Assembly (NCBI RefSeq): GCF_004684055.1
Contig: NZ_SRIB01000004.1
Span: 1 to 64,000 of the forward strand
From: Soehngenia longivitae
GTDB taxonomy: Bacteria > Bacillota > Clostridia > Tissierellales > Tissierellaceae
Direction: 5' to 3'
DNA: 64,000 nt
The position numbers and the translations under genes are program-made. Shown here in pieces: positions 26,109-34,542 of the stretch (position 1 is its first letter; each line of letters starts with the position of its first letter). The notes beneath the pieces were generated by a model. It was given only the letters and a program-made list of their open reading frames with translations. It did no database searches and was not told the origin of the DNA.

Positions 26109-27623
26109 CTAATATTTTTTTACTTCTAGCTCACTTGCTCCTTGCTCTATCAATATTTTTTGCCATATATTTGGGTACCTGCCCGTCGCCCATTCGGACA
26201 TTATTATAGTGAATTCATCTTCCATTGGTATACTTGCTATTGGTATTCTATTGATATCATCCCCATCGATCAAATATATGACAATTTCATTTTGAGTTAC
26301 TATAACCATAAAGTCTTTATTTGGTGATGAAAAAGCATCTACTACATTTGGTATGTTTAGCTTAATAATCTCAAATGGAATTGCTAGATCATCATAACTT
26401 ACCATATTTTTAGGAGGTAAAGCTTTGATACTGAAATCGCTATAAAATTCTTCTTCATTTTCTTTATAATTAACTCTTCCCTTTAATGTCCAATACCCAT
26501 TTCTTCTCACAAGTCCGAAATTTTCTTCATTCAATGCAAATTCTTGTTCTATGTTTATATTTCTAGCTCCATCACTAAATAAAATAGTCCCATTTTCTCC
26601 TACAAGATCAGATAGCTTAATTGGTTTCTCTTCTGATAGATTGTCAATTGCATAGACTTGTAATGTTTTTCTGTCATCTCTTTCTATATCAATATTTTCT
26701 ACTGATATATAATCATTTCCTACGAACAGAATATTTTTTAAAATCGATGGAAGTTTTTTCTCTTTACTTGTTGCTACTAGATATTTCTCATCTGCGCTCA
26801 TAATATCGTAAGCTGTTTCAGTTTTCGCATAATCTTTTGAAACAATTGGATTTGCTTCTATTTTATCATAGATACTTTCACTAGCATATACTCTATTTTG
26901 TTTAATCTTCCAAAATCCATTCTTTCTCGGAACAAGCAAATCATCAACCTTATATACCCCTGATAATTGTTTGTTTTGCATATTTATCCAAATAGTTTCA
27001 TAATTCCAATATAAAACTTTGCTTTCTTCGTCTAACTTCTGAGTTTTAATACCAAGTAAAATCCCAGAACTAAATTCATCAGGTTCAGAACTTGCTATTG
27101 GCATTTGAACTGCTTTTTCAATTTCAATCAATCTCTCAATTTCTTCTAAAGAAACTTCATTGTTTATAATATCTAGTTTGTAAAATGCATCATCTAAATA
27201 ATAAATCATTTCTTCATCATTTAGTTTAATGAATTCAGCAAAATAATTTTCATCTTTAACTATAGTTATAATCTTTACTTCTTGATTGTCAATTCCTAAA
27301 TCCTCTGTTGTCAACTTATACCTATAAAGTAGATACTCTCTTAAATCAACTGTCTTTATTCTGTATTTAGGTTTGTCAGTATAATCGTCTAATAATAAAA
27401 TAGCATCTTTATGAAAAAAACATTGTTTCCCTATATTTTCATCTTCGTTATCAATTGTGTTGTCATATCTAAATAATAGTTCATTGATTTCCCATTTGCC
27501 AAGTATTGGAGGTTTTTCATTGCTAGGAGATTCAACAAATTCAATGTTATCTATCTTAAGCGCACTACATCCAGTAATTAGGGCAAATGAAACAACTAAC
27601 AACAATATCTTTAGATTTTTCAT
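26109..27623 (-). CDS. Lipoprotein of unknown function linked to a two-component system
   Basis: 504-residue secreted protein with a lipoprotein signal (MKNLKILLLVVSFALITGC, lipobox LITGC). The mature part shows repeated beta-rich stretches with KNGFWKIKQNR and RNGYWTLKGRV about 150 residues apart, suggesting an internal duplication. No known domain was recognised. The start at 27623 overlaps the histidine kinase stop by four bases, so it is coupled to the kinase and may feed its signal or be part of its output. Confidence 0.7.
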   Translation of the reverse strand: MKNLKILLLVVSFALITGCSALKIDNIEFVESPSNEKPPILGKWEINELLFRYDNTIDNEDENIGKQCFFHKDAILLLDDYTDKPKYRIKTVDLREYLLYRYKLTTEDLGIDNQEVKIITIVKDENYFAEFIKLNDEEMIYYLDDAFYKLDIINNEVSLEEIERLIEIEKAVQMPIASSEPDEFSSGILLGIKTQKLDEESKVLYWNYETIWINMQNKQLSGVYKVDDLLVPRKNGFWKIKQNRVYASESIYDKIEANPIVSKDYAKTETAYDIMSADEKYLVATSKEKKLPSILKNILFVGNDYISVENIDIERDDRKTLQVYAIDNLSEEKPIKLSDLVGENGTILFSDGARNINIEQEFALNEENFGLVRRNGYWTLKGRVNYKENEEEFYSDFSIKALPPKNMVSYDDLAIPFEIIKLNIPNVVDAFSSPNKDFMVIVTQNEIVIYLIDGDDINRIPIASIPMEDEFTIIMSEWATGRYPNIWQKILIEQGASELEVKKY

Positions 27624-29017
27624 TGTAATTCCTCCTCTTTTAGAAACCCGATGATTACAGTAGTGCCTTTTTGTTCTTCTGAATAAATTTCAAATATACC
27701 ATTATGAAGTTTCATTATTTCATCACAAATAGATAGTCCTATGCCACTGTGTGAATTAGAGTTATTGCCTTTATAAAATCTTTCCTTGATATGGGGTAAA
27801 TCTTCTTTTGATATACCAGGACCATTATCTGTAATTTTGATATATATATATTTATCATCTTGATATAACGAAAAATCCACTACACCATTTCCAGTAAACT
27901 TAAAAGCATTATCTAAAATATTTATCAAGACTTGTTTAATTCTATTCATATCTCCAACAATAAAAATTTTCTCCTCTGGTATAGAGATATTAAATTGAAT
28001 ATTATTGTTAAGAGCTCTAGGCTTTAATTGATTCGTAACTTGATTTGATAATTTATTTATATCAAGCACTTCTTTAACTAAAGAAATCCTTCCTGAAGTA
28101 AATCTGGAAAAATCAAGCAAATCATCGACCATATTTGTTAGCCTATCACTTTCGGTTTCAATAATTTCAAGGCCATCGTGTAAAATCTTTTTATCTAGGT
28201 TTTCATATGACTTTAAGGTAATTGCCCATCCTTTAATTGATGTGAGAGGTGTTTTTAATTCATGTGAAATTGATGATATAAAATCATCTTTAATCCTTTC
28301 TCTCCTAGTAACTTCTTCGGCCATATAATTTAAAGTTAATGATAATTTATCAATTTCTGCGTCTTTATATTCTCTACTTCTGACTTTGAATTGTGCATCT
28401 GCCATTTTCCCTGCCACTTGTGTCAATTCAGTAATTGGTTTTACAATTGATTTTGCGAGCAAATAACTGATCAATCCTGAAATTAAAATAACTGCGATAC
28501 CTAATCCTATTAGAAGTTTAGAAATCTGGATGATCATGTCATTGGCAATATTTAAACTAGAAGTAAACCTCATGATACCAACAGGCTTATTTTGTTTTAA
28601 TAATGGCATAGAAACAGACATCACAGGTTCATTTGAGTAAGTAGTTTCTGATATTTTTGTTGTCTTACCATCAGATAAAATTTTATTAACTTCTTGAGGG
28701 TCTATGCTTTCTTCTATATCTGTGCCTAATGAATCCATCAAAATTTTGCCACTAGTATCCATTATTTGAACTTGTGCTTTTGTATGTAGCCAAAACACGT
28801 CAACATCGTCTAGGATAATGTCTGAAAGGTCAGATGCTGAAAAGTATCTTTCAAAAAAAGTAGTTGATAATTCCAATTGATTAGTTAAAATTGTTTCGAC
28901 ATTGTTATAAAAATATTCCTTAACCCCTTTGATTAAACTAATTTCAATAATCAAAACAGTTAAAATGATTATTATCATGAAATTTTTTATTAATCTGCTT
29001 TTAATGCTTTTTTTCAT
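27620..29017 (-). CDS. Membrane sensor histidine kinase
   Basis: 465-residue sensor kinase. A first membrane helix (about 10-28) is followed by an extracellular region of about 135 residues and a second helix (about 165-187). Then come HAMP (KSIVKPITELTQVAGKMADAQF), HisKA with the phosphorylated His in ISSISHELKTPLTSIKGW, and HATPase with ILDNAFKFTG, DNGPGISKEDLPHIKERFYKG and SGIGLSI. I use the ATG at 29017, which avoids extending into the response regulator gene. Partner genes are the regulator upstream and the lipoprotein downstream. The signal is unknown; envelope stress fits the neighbours. Confidence 0.93.
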   Translation of the reverse strand: MKKSIKSRLIKNFMIIIILTVLIIEISLIKGVKEYFYNNVETILTNQLELSTTFFERYFSASDLSDIILDDVDVFWLHTKAQVQIMDTSGKILMDSLGTDIEESIDPQEVNKILSDGKTTKISETTYSNEPVMSVSMPLLKQNKPVGIMRFTSSLNIANDMIIQISKLLIGLGIAVILISGLISYLLAKSIVKPITELTQVAGKMADAQFKVRSREYKDAEIDKLSLTLNYMAEEVTRRERIKDDFISSISHELKTPLTSIKGWAITLKSYENLDKKILHDGLEIIETESDRLTNMVDDLLDFSRFTSGRISLVKEVLDINKLSNQVTNQLKPRALNNNIQFNISIPEEKIFIVGDMNRIKQVLINILDNAFKFTGNGVVDFSLYQDDKYIYIKITDNGPGISKEDLPHIKERFYKGNNSNSHSGIGLSICDEIMKLHNGIFEIYSEEQKGTTVIIGFLKEEELQ

Positions 29018-29024
29018 AATAATA

Positions 29025-29714
29025 TTAATCCTCTTCTCTCCACCTATATCCAATTCCCCAAATGGTCTCAATATATATTGGCTTACTTGGATCTTCTTCT
29101 ATTTTCGACCTTAATCTTCTAATGTTGACGTCAACCACTTTTCCATCCCCTGAGAAGTCAACTCCCCAAATTATATCTAATATTTGGTCTCTATCAAATG
29201 CTTTCCCAGGGTTTGACATAAACAAATCTATTATTGCAAATTCTGTTCTTGTTAATTCAATTTTAACATTATTTTTATAAAATTCCCTAGAAGACAAATC
29301 AAGTTTAAATGGTCCAAATTCTAAAATATTTTTATTGTCACTATCAAAATCAAGTCTTCTTATCAGCGATTTTATTCTTAGAATCAATTCAGCAGGATTG
29401 AAAGGCTTTGTCATGTAATCATCAGAACCATATTCTAAACCCATGATTTTATCGGTATCCTGACTTTTAGCTGTTAACATAATAATTCCCATTTTCGGAT
29501 ATTTAATTCTCAATTCTTTTAAAACTTCAAACCCATCAATTCCAGGAAGCATGACATCTAAAATCGCAATATCAATTTGTTCATTTTTTACTATTTCTAA
29601 AGCTTCTTCTCCTGAAGAAGCTTCGTATACGGCATATCCTTCTCTGTCTAAATTGATTTTTATAAATTTTCTTATTGATTCTTCGTCTTCAACTACCATA
29701 ATATTAATTCTCAT
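29025..29714 (-). CDS. OmpR/PhoB-family response regulator
   Basis: 229-residue response regulator. The receiver domain has the acidic pair VVEDEES, the phospho-acceptor Asp in IAILDVMLPGIDGF, and Lys in YMTKPFNPAELILRIKSL. The C-terminal winged helix is of the OmpR type (LTRTEFAIIDLFMSNPGKAFDRDQILDIIWG ... VDVNIRRLRSKIEEDPSKPIYIETIWGIGYRW). The ATG at 29714 is preferred because GGAGGG lies just upstream; the ATG at 29726 precedes that sequence and overlaps the deacetylase stop. It pairs with the kinase seven bases downstream. Confidence 0.95.
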   Translation of the reverse strand: MRINIMVVEDEESIRKFIKINLDREGYAVYEASSGEEALEIVKNEQIDIAILDVMLPGIDGFEVLKELRIKYPKMGIIMLTAKSQDTDKIMGLEYGSDDYMTKPFNPAELILRIKSLIRRLDFDSDNKNILEFGPFKLDLSSREFYKNNVKIELTRTEFAIIDLFMSNPGKAFDRDQILDIIWGVDFSGDGKVVDVNIRRLRSKIEEDPSKPIYIETIWGIGYRWREED

Positions 29715-29725
29715 AATACCCTCCA

Positions 29726-30604
29726 TTAATTTTCATCTAATGCTTTTATGGTATAACCTTCATCCATCAAAGTCTCAATAATCTCCGGAAGAACTTTGAC
29801 TGTATTTTCCTTTGCATCTGTATCATGTATTAAAATGATGATATTTTTTTTATTTTTATGAGTTTCTTTAAATCTCTTGATTAGGTAATCAGCTGATGGA
29901 TTAGATTTTTCTGCATCTCCATTTAATGCATTCCAGTCAACCACATTGTACCCCTTGGCTAATGCTTGGTTTTTTATTTCAGACTTTTTATTTCCGTAAG
30001 AGCCTCCAGGAAATCGTAAAAGCTTTGTATGAAAGTCTTCGCCTAATATATTTTTAAGTACAGCTTCACAATTTTCTACGTCAGCAAAAAAATTTTCAGA
30101 ATTTTTATAAATACATCCATATTTATGTGAATAACTGTGGTTACCAATGCTATGACCGTTTTCATGTATGAGTTTCAAAGTTTCTGGATTATTTTCAGCC
30201 ATGACTCCTAATACAAAAAACGTAGCTTTAACATCGTATTCATCCAGTATTTTAAGAATTTCCAGAGTATTATGTTTTGAAGGACCATCGTCAAAAGTTA
30301 AATAAGCACTTTTTCCAGATTCAATATCTTCATTTGTGTGCTTTGTATTTTCTTCTTCAATTTTAGAATAATAATCGCTGATTAAAATATCTTGTTTTTT
30401 CTTTGCATTATCGTAGTTCTTCTTAGACTTTTCATTCTCTATCTCTTCACTAACTAGATTATCATAATAATATCTAGATAATAAAAATTCTATATCTATT
30501 GATTGCGCTAAAGCTTTATTTTGACTATTTATTATTCTCCCACTCAGTAGAATAACTAACAATATAATAAAAATTAAGAGTATCACCTTAATTACCCACT
30601 TCAT
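29726..30604 (-). CDS. Polysaccharide deacetylase (NodB domain), membrane-anchored
   Basis: 292-residue carbohydrate esterase family 4 protein. An N-terminal membrane anchor (MKWVIKVILLIFIILLVILL) leads to the NodB domain from about residue 105. It includes YLTFDDGPSKHNTLEIL (catalytic Asp and metal Asp), HSIGNHSYSHKYG (metal His pair), LRFPGGSYG and IIILIHDTDAKENTV. It likely removes acetyl groups from peptidoglycan or another surface glycan. Its Shine-Dalgarno GGAGGG is part of a long perfect palindrome (30613-30643), so translation may be gated. It is directly upstream of the response regulator. Confidence 0.9.
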   Translation of the reverse strand: MKWVIKVILLIFIILLVILLSGRIINSQNKALAQSIDIEFLLSRYYYDNLVSEEIENEKSKKNYDNAKKKQDILISDYYSKIEEENTKHTNEDIESGKSAYLTFDDGPSKHNTLEILKILDEYDVKATFFVLGVMAENNPETLKLIHENGHSIGNHSYSHKYGCIYKNSENFFADVENCEAVLKNILGEDFHTKLLRFPGGSYGNKKSEIKNQALAKGYNVVDWNALNGDAEKSNPSADYLIKRFKETHKNKKNIIILIHDTDAKENTVKVLPEIIETLMDEGYTIKALDEN

Positions 30605-30612
30605 AAGAATCC

Positions 30613-30643
30613 CTCCAATATGTGTATTATACACATATTGGAG
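30613..30643. promoter_or_regulatory. Perfect palindrome masking the deacetylase ribosome binding site
   Basis: Two perfect 14-bp arms, CTCCAATATGTGTA and its complement, flank a 3-base centre. On the minus-strand transcript the second arm ends with GGAG of the deacetylase Shine-Dalgarno and the first begins with CTCC, so folding would bury the ribosome binding site. The core TGTGTATAATACACA could alternatively be a DNA operator for a dimeric regulator (GntR/YtrA or PadR-like). Confidence 0.7.
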
Positions 30644-30649
30644 CGAGAT

Positions 30650-30671
30650 GTTGTTACAAAAGAGTAACAAC
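30650..30671 (-). terminator. Hairpin after the ABC exporter gene
   Basis: GTTGTTAC (30650-30657) and GTAACAAC (30664-30671) form an 8-bp stem three bases after the exporter stop. There is no T run following it on the minus strand, so it is a weak terminator at best and may stabilise the upstream mRNA. Confidence 0.4.
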
Positions 30672-30673
30672 CT

Positions 30674-32395
30674 TTAAACTTTGGAATATTGATAAGTATA
30701 CAAATTGTAATATATTCCTTTTGAAGCTAATAGTTCTTCATGAGTTCCAATTTCTTTTATACCATCATCTGTCAGCACAAGTATTGTATCGGCATTTCTT
30801 ATGGTAGAAAGTCTATGAGCGATAATCAAAGTAGTCCTACCTTTTGATAATTCTTTAAAAGACTCTTGAATTAGCATTTCAGTCTCTGTATCAAGTGATG
30901 AAGTAGCTTCATCGAGAATTAATATTGGGGGATTTTTTAAAAATAACCTTGCTATAGAAATTCTTTGCTTTTGGCCGCCAGATAATTTAATCCCTTTTTC
31001 CCCAATATATGTTTCATAATTAAAAGGTAAGCTCATAATAAAATCATGAATTTTAGCTTTCTTTGCAGCTTTTATTATATCTGCTTCAATTGCGCTTGGA
31101 TTACCATATTGAATATTCTCTTTAATGGTTCCTGTAAATAAGAATACATCTTGCTGGACGATTCCAATATTTTGCCTTAAAGATTTCAATGTGTAATCTC
31201 TTATATCAACTCCATCGATCGTAATTTGTCCTTCTGTAACTTCATAAAATCTAGGAATTAAATGACATAGAGTAGTCTTGCCTACACCAGATGGGCCAAC
31301 AATTGCAATGGTCTTACCTTTAGGCACATAAAAATTTATATTTTCAAGAATTTTTTTATTGCCATTATTATAACTAAATGACACATTTTCAAATCTGATA
31401 TCCCCCTTAATATCATTAGCTTCTATAGCATTAGGGCTGTCAACTATACTTGGTTTTATATTCATTACTTCCAAAAATCTCTCAAACCCAGTCATTCCAT
31501 CTTGGTATTGTTGGGTGAACTCAGTTAGTCTTCTTATTGGTTGCATGAAAAAATTAACATATAATGTGTAAGCAAATAAGTCTCCTAAGTCAATCACCTT
31601 TAAATATACAAAATATCCTCCTACGGATATTACTAGTAAATTTAATATGCTTGACATCAAGTTTATTCCAGAAGTGAATTCTGCCATTATTTTATAAGAA
31701 TTTCTTCTCGCATTTGAAAATGCTTCATTTCCTTCGTTAAATTTCTCAATTTCATATTCTTCATTTGTAAAAGCCTTTGCAACTCTTATCCCAGATATGC
31801 TATTTTCTAATTGTGAATTTACATCCGCTATTTTTTTCCTTACTTCTCTAAAAGAGGACTCCATTTTATTTCTTTTTTTTACAGAAAATAGAAGCATTAG
31901 TGGAATAAAGCTAAAAATAATAAGTGTCAATCTCCATTCAATTTGTAGCAATATAATAAATGATCCGCTCAGCATTACCAATGATATAAATAAATCTTCA
32001 GGACCATGATGTGCTAACTCAGTTATATCCCTTAAATCATTTACTATTCTAGACATTATATGCCCAGTCTTGTTATTGTCATAGTAACTAAAAGGTAAAG
32101 TTTGTAAATGAACAAAAATGTCTTTTCTCATATCTCTCTCTATTCTTACGCCCAAAAGGTGTCCATAATATGATACAATATACTGACTTATGTACCTTAA
32201 GAAGATGATTAAAAACATTATTATTGTCCAGTTAAAAAGTACTTCCATGTTTCCTTCAGGAATTACCTCATTTATGAGCCTACGTGTAAACACTGGGAAT
32301 ACTAAGTCGAATAATGACAATAGCAATGCAAAAAACATATCAAGAAAAAATAAGTTCTTATGTGGCTTATAATAAGAAACAAAATTTTTTAACAT
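30674..32395 (-). CDS. ABC exporter, fused membrane and ATPase domains
   Basis: 573-residue half-transporter of the MsbA/BmrA type. Six membrane helices cover about residues 1-310, followed by the nucleotide-binding domain. Walker A is GPSGVGKTTLC, the Q-loop is IVQQDVFLFTGTIKENI, the ABC signature LSGGQKQRISIARL, Walker B ILILDEATSSLDTE and the H-loop LIIAHRLSTI. It probably works as a homodimer exporting lipids, peptides or drugs. The ATG at 32395 has GGAGG five bases upstream; the longer reading frame to 32437 lies in the divergent intergenic region. It heads the unit leading to the deacetylase and two-component genes. Confidence 0.92.
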   Translation of the reverse strand: MLKNFVSYYKPHKNLFFLDMFFALLLSLFDLVFPVFTRRLINEVIPEGNMEVLFNWTIIMFLIIFLRYISQYIVSYYGHLLGVRIERDMRKDIFVHLQTLPFSYYDNNKTGHIMSRIVNDLRDITELAHHGPEDLFISLVMLSGSFIILLQIEWRLTLIIFSFIPLMLLFSVKKRNKMESSFREVRKKIADVNSQLENSISGIRVAKAFTNEEYEIEKFNEGNEAFSNARRNSYKIMAEFTSGINLMSSILNLLVISVGGYFVYLKVIDLGDLFAYTLYVNFFMQPIRRLTEFTQQYQDGMTGFERFLEVMNIKPSIVDSPNAIEANDIKGDIRFENVSFSYNNGNKKILENINFYVPKGKTIAIVGPSGVGKTTLCHLIPRFYEVTEGQITIDGVDIRDYTLKSLRQNIGIVQQDVFLFTGTIKENIQYGNPSAIEADIIKAAKKAKIHDFIMSLPFNYETYIGEKGIKLSGGQKQRISIARLFLKNPPILILDEATSSLDTETEMLIQESFKELSKGRTTLIIAHRLSTIRNADTILVLTDDGIKEIGTHEELLASKGIYYNLYTYQYSKV

Positions 32396-32490
32396 AATTG
32401 CCTCCAAAAGTTGTAATATGTATTTATTTAGATACACTAATATTATATAATATATTCAAACTAATTCATACTAAAATATTGAGGTGCAAA

Positions 32491-33639
32491 ATGTTAATAG
32501 CATTAGTATTTGTCTGTGTCTTTATTATTCAATTAATCATAGCATTAGAAATGAATTTCATAGGTCCATTAGCTCCATTTCTAGCAAATTATTTTGGAAT
32601 TAGAGGTTCAAATGTAATTCTTCTAAACCTAGGATATTCGTTATCTGGTGTATTTGTTCCTTTTATAGGATATTTATCTGATAAATATGGAAAGAAAAGA
32701 TTTATTCTATATGGTTTAATTTTTTTCGTATTAGGAAGTATAGTATGTGGATTTTCCAAAAATGCTATATTGTTTAGTATTGGAAGAGTATTTATTGGAA
32801 TATCTTATTTCACACTAATGAGCACATTGCTTTCATATATATCTGACTTCATTAATTACGATAATAGAGGAAAAGCAAATGGAGTAATGAGATTTTCTTT
32901 TTCATTGGCAATATTAATTAGTCCAGTTTATGCAAGTTTCATTGTGAATAATTACAACAGTCTAAAATATGTATATTTACCGCTAGCAATAATCGCAATC
33001 GTGCCATTCGTTATTCTTATTTTTCTGCCTGATTCTAGAAAAGTAGAAACGCCAAAATTGAGTATCAACAATATAGTAAAAATAGCTAAAAACCCTAAAA
33101 ATTCTTTGATTTTGACATCGCTTTTTCTAATAATAACTGCTCCAACACTTATATATAACTACTTAGGGCTTCATCTTTCTAGTAATTTTAATTTTACTCA
33201 GTCTTCAATAGGATCTTTTTACTCCATAATAGCAATAGGTACAATCATCGGCGTCATATCATCTGCACTTTTATCAGACAGGGTAGGAAACTTAAAATAT
33301 TCAAAGTTATTCTTTTTTATTTGTTTAATGTCTTTACTACCTTTGGGATTTACTAATAATTTATTACTTTTAACTGTTTCTTCATTTATTTTTGCATTAG
33401 GTTTAGATGGCGGATTTAGTGCATTTCAAACATATATAACTGAAGTCGAAAAAGAGATGCGTGGGACATTTTTAAGTTTAACGTATACAGTTAATGCATT
33501 AACCATAACTTTTTATTCTATTACAGCCAGAAGTTTATATGAATTTGGTGGTATGAAGATAATTAGTATAATTTCATTTATTTTCATATTGCTTGGTTTG
33601 TATTTGATTCGTAATATAGGCAATATTAAACAAGATTAA
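32491..33639 (+). CDS. Major facilitator superfamily transporter
   Basis: 382-residue membrane protein with about 12 hydrophobic helices. The MFS loop 2-3 motif GYLSDKYGKKRFILYG is clear, with a second-half counterpart SALLSDRVGNLKYSKLF. It resembles drug/proton antiporters or sugar efflux proteins; the substrate is unknown. I start it at the ATG at 32491, where GAGGTG lies four bases upstream. The upstream in-frame sequence to 32398 overlaps the divergent ABC exporter promoter region. A plus-strand TATAAT at 32446-32451 is a candidate -10. It is one of only two ordinary plus-strand genes in the window. Confidence 0.88.
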   Translation: MLIALVFVCVFIIQLIIALEMNFIGPLAPFLANYFGIRGSNVILLNLGYSLSGVFVPFIGYLSDKYGKKRFILYGLIFFVLGSIVCGFSKNAILFSIGRVFIGISYFTLMSTLLSYISDFINYDNRGKANGVMRFSFSLAILISPVYASFIVNNYNSLKYVYLPLAIIAIVPFVILIFLPDSRKVETPKLSINNIVKIAKNPKNSLILTSLFLIITAPTLIYNYLGLHLSSNFNFTQSSIGSFYSIIAIGTIIGVISSALLSDRVGNLKYSKLFFFICLMSLLPLGFTNNLLLLTVSSFIFALGLDGGFSAFQTYITEVEKEMRGTFLSLTYTVNALTITFYSITARSLYEFGGMKIISIISFIFILLGLYLIRNIGNIKQD

Positions 33640-33670
33640 TTTTAAATATTAATCTTGTTTAATATTGCCT
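33618..33670. terminator. Bidirectional terminator spanning two stop codons
   Basis: Perfect 23-bp inverted-repeat arms (33618-33640 and 33648-33670) around a 7-base AT loop. The left arm encodes the last residues and stop of the MFS transporter; the right arm encodes the last residues of the ROK kinase on the other strand, whose stop lies in the loop. Both transcripts would end in the same hairpin. Confidence 0.85.
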
Positions 33671-34541
33671 TTGCAGCACCAATTATTCCTGAATCATTTA
33701 AATATTTAGCTGGTAATATTTCAATTCCCGGATCGTCATTTACGAAACTATGGTAATGCTCTATCATATTGCTCCACCAAATATCTTTAGATAAAATAAC
33801 CCCGCCTCCAATGACAATAGCTTCTGGATCTAGAATATTTTTTATGCTCACAAGAAAATATCCTAAGTCCATTGCAAATTTATCAATTACTTCTTTTGCG
33901 TAAATATCATCGTAGTAGCTTGAAAATATCTCTTTGCCTGTAAGCTTTTTACCACTTTTTTCATAGTAAAAATATTCTACTGCTGTGCCTGATACATATC
34001 TTTCCACACAACCATTTTGTCCACAACTGCATTTTACACCATTAGGATACAAAATAGCATGCCCTAGTTCAGTACCTTGAAAATGAGAACCTCTTATCAA
34101 TTTTTTTTCTAATATTATGCCTCCTCCAAGTCCTGTACCTAATGTTATCATTACAAAACTATTAAAATTTTTAGCAGAACCTAACCAACCTTCACAAATA
34201 GCTGCAGCATTTGCATCATTCTCTACCTGAACCGGGAAATCAAATCTTTTTTCTAATTCGTATTTAATCTTTGTACCAGACCATCCTACTACATTCCCCG
34301 AAACTGTTAGTACCTCTCCTTTTTCAGAATCAATAAATCCTGGGGAACCAATCCCAATTCCATCTATATTATATTCACTATTAAGTTCTTTTATGAGAGT
34401 TTCTATTTTGTCTAATATTTCTGTTCGATTTCCTGTTTTACTAGTTGGAGCAGAAGATTTTTTTAATATATTTCCATATTCATCAACTACACCTGCATTG
34501 ATTTTTGTTCCTCCTAAATCTACACCCACAACATATTTCAT
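33642..34541 (-). CDS. ROK-family sugar kinase
   Basis: 299-residue ROK kinase. It shows the ATP phosphate loop GVDLGGTKINAGVVDEYG, the catalytic/metal region VENDANAAAICEG, LGTGLGGGIILEKKLIRG, and the ROK zinc motif GHAILYPNGVKCSCGQNGCVERYVSG. Family members phosphorylate glucose, N-acetylglucosamine, N-acetylmannosamine or fructose. The overlap with nagZ (its stop lies 2 bases from this start) suggests phosphorylation of an amino sugar released from cell-wall fragments, as inference; glucokinase is the alternative. The ATG at 34541 is used because the TTG at 34550 abuts the Shine-Dalgarno. Confidence 0.9.
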   Translation of the reverse strand: MKYVVGVDLGGTKINAGVVDEYGNILKKSSAPTSKTGNRTEILDKIETLIKELNSEYNIDGIGIGSPGFIDSEKGEVLTVSGNVVGWSGTKIKYELEKRFDFPVQVENDANAAAICEGWLGSAKNFNSFVMITLGTGLGGGIILEKKLIRGSHFQGTELGHAILYPNGVKCSCGQNGCVERYVSGTAVEYFYYEKSGKKLTGKEIFSSYYDDIYAKEVIDKFAMDLGYFLVSIKNILDPEAIVIGGGVILSKDIWWSNMIEHYHSFVNDDPGIEILPAKYLNDSGIIGAAKAILNKINI

Positions 34542-34542
34542 T

